From Bacillota bacterium (GTDB taxonomy: Bacteria; Bacillota_I; Bacilli_A; RF39; UBA660), in assembly GCA_015059405.1 (NCBI GenBank), contig SVAL01000002.1:82807-146806 (forward strand): DNA of 64,000 nucleotides, given 5' to 3'. The translations under genes and the position numbers were made by a program. The notes under the pieces were generated by a model. It searched no databases and was not told the DNA's origin. It was given only the letters and a program-made list of their open reading frames with translations. Positions 60,562 to 64,000 of the stretch are shown piece by piece (position 1 is the first letter of the stretch; every line of letters starts with the position of its first letter).

Positions 60562-61146
60562 TTAAGCAGTTCTTTTCCATACATAAACTGTAATATATGG
60601 TGGTAATGAAGAAGCATTATTAGAATTACCTCCTAATTGAACTCCTCTTGTATTTTCGGTATCAAATGATGTAGCCTTGTTACTAACTAATTGTCTTGCG
60701 TTATCAGCCCACGAAGATGTTGTTACAACTTTAGCAAATGTATACGCAACAGTTGCAGACGGATTAAATTTGGCATAACCATTTGATAAAGCATGCTTGT
60801 GTGTTGCACTACCTCCCGATGTATTTCCAGCATAAGTATCACCAGCACTTAATAAAAATTTATCTTTGATTTGCTCCCAAGTTCCACCAAAACTAATTGC
60901 TGGATTAACATCATTAACAGAAATATAAATAGAACCAATCGGATAAATAAAATCTAAAAGTCCACTTTGAGACATTAGTCCTTCTTGCGCTGTAATACTT
61001 TTTACAACTAAATTTCCTTCACTATCTAAACTAAAAGTATTATTTTTAGATGTAATACATTCCACATTTAAATTATTAATTTCTAAATTTGTGTTTTCTC
61101 CATCTTGTGTAAAAGCATCTACGATGTAATCATATTCTTCATTCAT
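60562..61146 (-). CDS. Phage tail-collar/baseplate Gp10-C-terminal-like protein
   Basis: FIYPIGSIYISVNDVNPAISFGGTWEQIKDKFLLSAGDTYAGNTSGGSATHKH...LPPYITVYVWKRTA. Confidence 0.85.
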   Translation of the reverse strand: MNEEYDYIVDAFTQDGENTNLEINNLNVECITSKNNTFSLDSEGNLVVKSITAQEGLMSQSGLLDFIYPIGSIYISVNDVNPAISFGGTWEQIKDKFLLSAGDTYAGNTSGGSATHKHALSNGYAKFNPSATVAYTFAKVVTTSSWADNARQLVSNKATSFDTENTRGVQLGGNSNNASSLPPYITVYVWKRTA

Positions 61147-61454
61147 ATTTTTTCCTTCTTTCTAATTAATTATTTTTTTATCAATACTTCATATAAAATA
61201 ATCTTTAATTATATTATTTGAATATATTGAATATGATTTATGTATCTTTCGTACACACTTCTGGTTAATTCTAGATGAATAAAAATATCCTACATTTACT
61301 GCTACCTCCTTTGTTATATATTTTAAATATTGATAACTACCAATATTTAAGACTATTTTTAATACAAACTAGTTGAGTACAATCATACGTCTATAAAGTT
61401 TCCCTATCTGATTCAAAAATAACAAAACAAAAAGCGATAATAAACCTCTAGAAT

Positions 61455-61566
61455 TGCGAATTAAAACGCCATTTTTGCGACATATAAATTTCAATTTGTC
61501 ACTAAAACTACGACTACATCACCGTTTTTACGAATTTAAACATATGTTTTACATCACAAATTACGA
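61455..61566. promoter_or_regulatory. Array of five TGCGA/TACGA direct-repeat boxes upstream of the tail-collar/Rhs/lysis operon
   Basis: Boxes start at 61455, 61476, 61509, 61529, 61562 (spacings 21, 33, 20, 33). Confidence 0.55.
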
Positions 61567-61659
61567 TTTTTCTCTCTTTTTGAAAATTTAATATAAAAAA
61601 AGACAATATATTATCTATGTAATAATATAATTGTCTATTATTTAAAATATACTTTTTTT

Positions 61660-61735
61660 ATATGTATAATTATGTCTTAACCTATTATTCTTCTTTTGAG
61701 CAAAAACATTCCAACTTTATGTCTAAATATAGTCG
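61660..61735 (-). pseudogene. Remnant of the 3' end of a gene homologous to 48024..48734
   Basis: With one frameshift encodes HKVG-VFAQKKNNRLRHNYTY vs HKVGHVFARKKNNRLVHKYKY. Confidence 0.7.
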
Positions 61736-61739
61736 ATAT

Positions 61740-61765
61740 AAACCACCTAATATATCTTATAAAAA
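61740..61765. repeat. 26-bp direct repeat, copy 2 (AAACCACCTAATATATCTTATAAAAA)
   Basis: Identical to 49941-49966, the ftsW RBS/upstream region. Confidence 0.85.
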
Positions 61766-61812
61766 AATAACTATATTTATACCAAATAAAAAAATAGATA
61801 TTTCTATCTATT

Positions 61813-62808
61813 TTATAACCATACTCCAAAGAATACTCCAGCCATTGTAAGAATTAATCCAACAGCCCAGAACAACTTAACTATATCAGTCTCTTCCCAA
61901 CCTAATTTTTCAAAATGATGATGTAGAGGTGTCATTAAGAATAACTTTCTTTTAAATACATATACCCATAATACTTGTAAGATAACACTTAATGTTTCAA
62001 TAACAAATACACTAGCAACTACAAGCAATGTTACTTCTCTATGTGTAAGAATTGCAACAGCACCCATAACTGCACCAAGTGCTAAACTACCAGTATCACC
62101 CATAAATATTTTAGCTGGATGTGTATTAAAGAATAAAAATCCTATTAATGAACCAACTAATATAAATGTAAATATTCCAATTTCTTCAAATCCTACCATT
62201 AAAGAAATTAAACTAAATGCAATAAACGCAATAGCTGACAACCCACCAGCAAGACCATCTAAACCATCAGTTAAATTAACTGCATTAGAAGCACCTACTA
62301 ATATAAATAGTAAGAATACTCCATAGAACCAACCCATTTCAATATTAATACCTAAAGTAGAAATATGAAGTGCTGTTGAGCCCCCAGTTTTTATATATAA
62401 ATAGAAAAATCCTAAAGCAATTAATATTTGTAAAAACAACTTTTGAAAAGTAGTTAAACCCTCATTATTTTTCTTTCTAAAACTTAAGAAATCATCAAGA
62501 AAACCTAAAATTGCATAACCAACAAATACCAATAAAATAATTCCTAAATTAGTAGTAAATTCTATTTTACCAGTACATAACAATATCAAAGTCGTAATTA
62601 AAGTAGGAATAATAAAGATAAGTCCCCCAAAAGTAGGAGTCCCCTCTTTCTTTCTATGATTATCACCTACAAATACACTAATTTTTTGACCAATCTTTAA
62701 ATTCTTAAGTAAAGGTATTAATACAACACCTAATACTAAAGCCCCTAAAAAACCAATCATAATTGCGAATACTGCTTTAGTTAATAGTAAAATTCCCATT
62801 AAAATCAC
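61813..62808 (-). CDS. mraY: Phospho-N-acetylmuramoyl-pentapeptide-transferase
   Basis: DNHRKKEGTPTFGGLIFI, NLTDGLDGLAGG, FNTHPAKIFMGDTGSLALG, MTPLHHHFEKLGW. Confidence 0.97.
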   Translation of the reverse strand: MILMGILLLTKAVFAIMIGFLGALVLGVVLIPLLKNLKIGQKISVFVGDNHRKKEGTPTFGGLIFIIPTLITTLILLCTGKIEFTTNLGIILLVFVGYAILGFLDDFLSFRKKNNEGLTTFQKLFLQILIALGFFYLYIKTGGSTALHISTLGINIEMGWFYGVFLLFILVGASNAVNLTDGLDGLAGGLSAIAFIAFSLISLMVGFEEIGIFTFILVGSLIGFLFFNTHPAKIFMGDTGSLALGAVMGAVAILTHREVTLLVVASVFVIETLSVILQVLWVYVFKRKLFLMTPLHHHFEKLGWEETDIVKLFWAVGLILTMAGVFFGVWL

Positions 62809-62887
62809 TCCAAATCTGCATATTACATTATACTATACTTATATGACAAGATATTCTAATTTTTATAAATTTTACACAATTAGACAA

Positions 62888-63814
62888 TTATTTCTTTTTA
62901 GACGCAGAAATTATTTCTTTTGCTATATATATAGGTCTTTTCTTAATTTCACTATACATAACAGACATATAATGACTAAATACACCTATTGTTAATAATT
63001 GTACCCCACTAAAGAAAGTAATTATAAAAAATAACATCATTAAAGAAGTATTAACTCCTAATATTAAAGCAATAATTAAATAAATAAATGATCCCATTAA
63101 TGTTAATCCACCTAAGAATGTAGATATTTTTAACGGTAAAGTAGAAAATGCAACTATTCCACTAATAGCATATTTAAATAATCCAAAGAAATTCCAAGTA
63201 CTAACACCATTAGCTCTTTCACATGCTTTATATGGCATATAATAAGTTTTAAATCCTACAAAAGAAAATATCCCCTTAGTAAAACGATTTACTTCTCCCA
63301 TAGAAACAATAGAATCTCTTACTACTTTCTTAAACACTCTAAAGTCTGATGCTCCACGTACAAATTCAACATCAGATATTTTATTAATTAACTTATAAAA
63401 AGCATCCTTAAAGAATTTTAATACAAAACCTTCACTTCTTACTTCTTGATATGCTGCAACACAATCATAACTATCATCTTTTATTAAAGTATTATACATT
63501 TCAAGTAAAACTTCTGGTCTTTGTTGTAAATCAGCATCTACTATCGAAACATAATCTCCACTTGCTTCACATAATCCTGCATACATTGCTGCTTCTTTTC
63601 CAAAATTTCTTGAAAAATTAATAGCTTTAATATTACTATTTTTAGTATCACATAATTTTTTTAATTCTAAAAAAGTATTATCTTTACTACCATCATTTAC
63701 AAAAATAAATTCATATTCATCTTTAAATTTCTTAAATACTTTTGTAAATTCTTCATAAAATAACGAAACATTTTTTTCCTCATTATAACAAGGAACTACA
63801 ATTGATAACTTCAT
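62888..63814 (-). CDS. Family 2 glycosyltransferase (GtrB/DPM-like, two C-terminal TM)
   Basis: LSIVVPCYNEEKNVSLFYEEF, FVNDGSKDNT, NFGKEAAMYAGL, IVDADLQQRPE. Confidence 0.92.
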   Translation of the reverse strand: MKLSIVVPCYNEEKNVSLFYEEFTKVFKKFKDEYEFIFVNDGSKDNTFLELKKLCDTKNSNIKAINFSRNFGKEAAMYAGLCEASGDYVSIVDADLQQRPEVLLEMYNTLIKDDSYDCVAAYQEVRSEGFVLKFFKDAFYKLINKISDVEFVRGASDFRVFKKVVRDSIVSMGEVNRFTKGIFSFVGFKTYYMPYKACERANGVSTWNFFGLFKYAISGIVAFSTLPLKISTFLGGLTLMGSFIYLIIALILGVNTSLMMLFFIITFFSGVQLLTIGVFSHYMSVMYSEIKKRPIYIAKEIISASKKK

Positions 63815-63894
63815 AATCTCACCACTTCACTTAATATACCACAATACATAAAAAAAAACTACCAAAAGGTAGTTTTCTTAAATTGAAATTTCAA

Positions 63895-63921
63895 CCGCAC
63901 CACCTGGTGCGGCTTTTTTGA
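63895..63921 (+). terminator. Hairpin CCGCACCA-CC-TGGTGCGG followed by T6
   Basis: 8-bp GC-rich stem and T-tract. Confidence 0.75.
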
Positions 63922-63961
63922 TAAAATAAAAGGAGCCAAATCCCGGCAAGGAGGCTCCTAT

Positions 63962-64000
63962 ATGAATTATAAACAATTAACTAAAGAAAAGAAAGCACAA
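63962..64000 (+). CDS. 5' end of a transposase, IS30-family-like (truncated by window)
   Basis: MNYKQLTKEKKAQ preceded by a GGAGCC...GGCTCC hairpin and GAAATTTCAACCGCACC end-like sequence. Confidence 0.5.
   Translation, partial: MNYKQLTKEKKAQ

Noticed and set aside
50049-61146. Complete prophage
   Set aside because: Only tail-collar, holin and endolysin-type genes present; no integrase, terminase, portal or capsid genes visible.
60014-61850. Plus-strand ORFs at 60014 and 61662
   Set aside because: First is antisense to the Rhs gene; second overlaps a decayed gene remnant and the 3' end of mraY.
1-64000. Alternative genetic code (UGA as Trp) given the Mollicutes-like composition
   Set aside because: Trp residues in recognisable proteins are present in the standard-code translations and several ORFs end cleanly at TGA; no conserved frames interrupted only by TGA were noticed.
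1-64000. tRNA or rRNA genes
   Set aside because: No cloverleaf-like GC-rich segments or rRNA signatures recognised by eye; tRNAscan/Infernal would be needed to exclude them.

Overview
Very AT-rich, low-GC Firmicutes/Mollicutes-like chromosomal segment with almost all genes on the minus strand. (1) 1-18.6 kb: chromosomal and accessory genes: VanY-like carboxypeptidase, prepilin-like protein, flippase, ABC transporters, a secreted protein with a membrane-anchored XRE regulator, and an IS3-family element sitting exactly in the loop of a terminator hairpin. (2) ~18,690-48,949: a ~30.26 kb integrative conjugative element (large serine recombinase, VirD4, relaxase, VirB4, VirB6-like, pilin, SSBs, M23 hydrolase, sortase plus isopeptide adhesin). 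It has inserted inside ftsW and split it: the N-terminal part is at 48,947-49,939 and the C-terminal ...[31 protein letters not shown] is at 18,597-18,692. Its cargo includes a 987-aa membrane KAP-like NTPase and a secreted-peptide/double-ABC-transporter cluster. (3) ~50.0-61.7 kb: an island between ftsW and mraY carrying a tail-collar-like protein, a 2051-aa Rhs protein with a GIY-YIG-like C-terminal toxin domain, a DUF4259-like putative immunity protein, a holin and an amidase. An array of TACGA/TGCGA direct repeats precedes this operon and recurs at the promoter of a second secreted protein/regulator pair. (4) mraY, a glycosyltransferase, and the start of an IS30-like transposase at the right edge. 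All calls come from reading the supplied sequence and ORF translations; no database searches were run.
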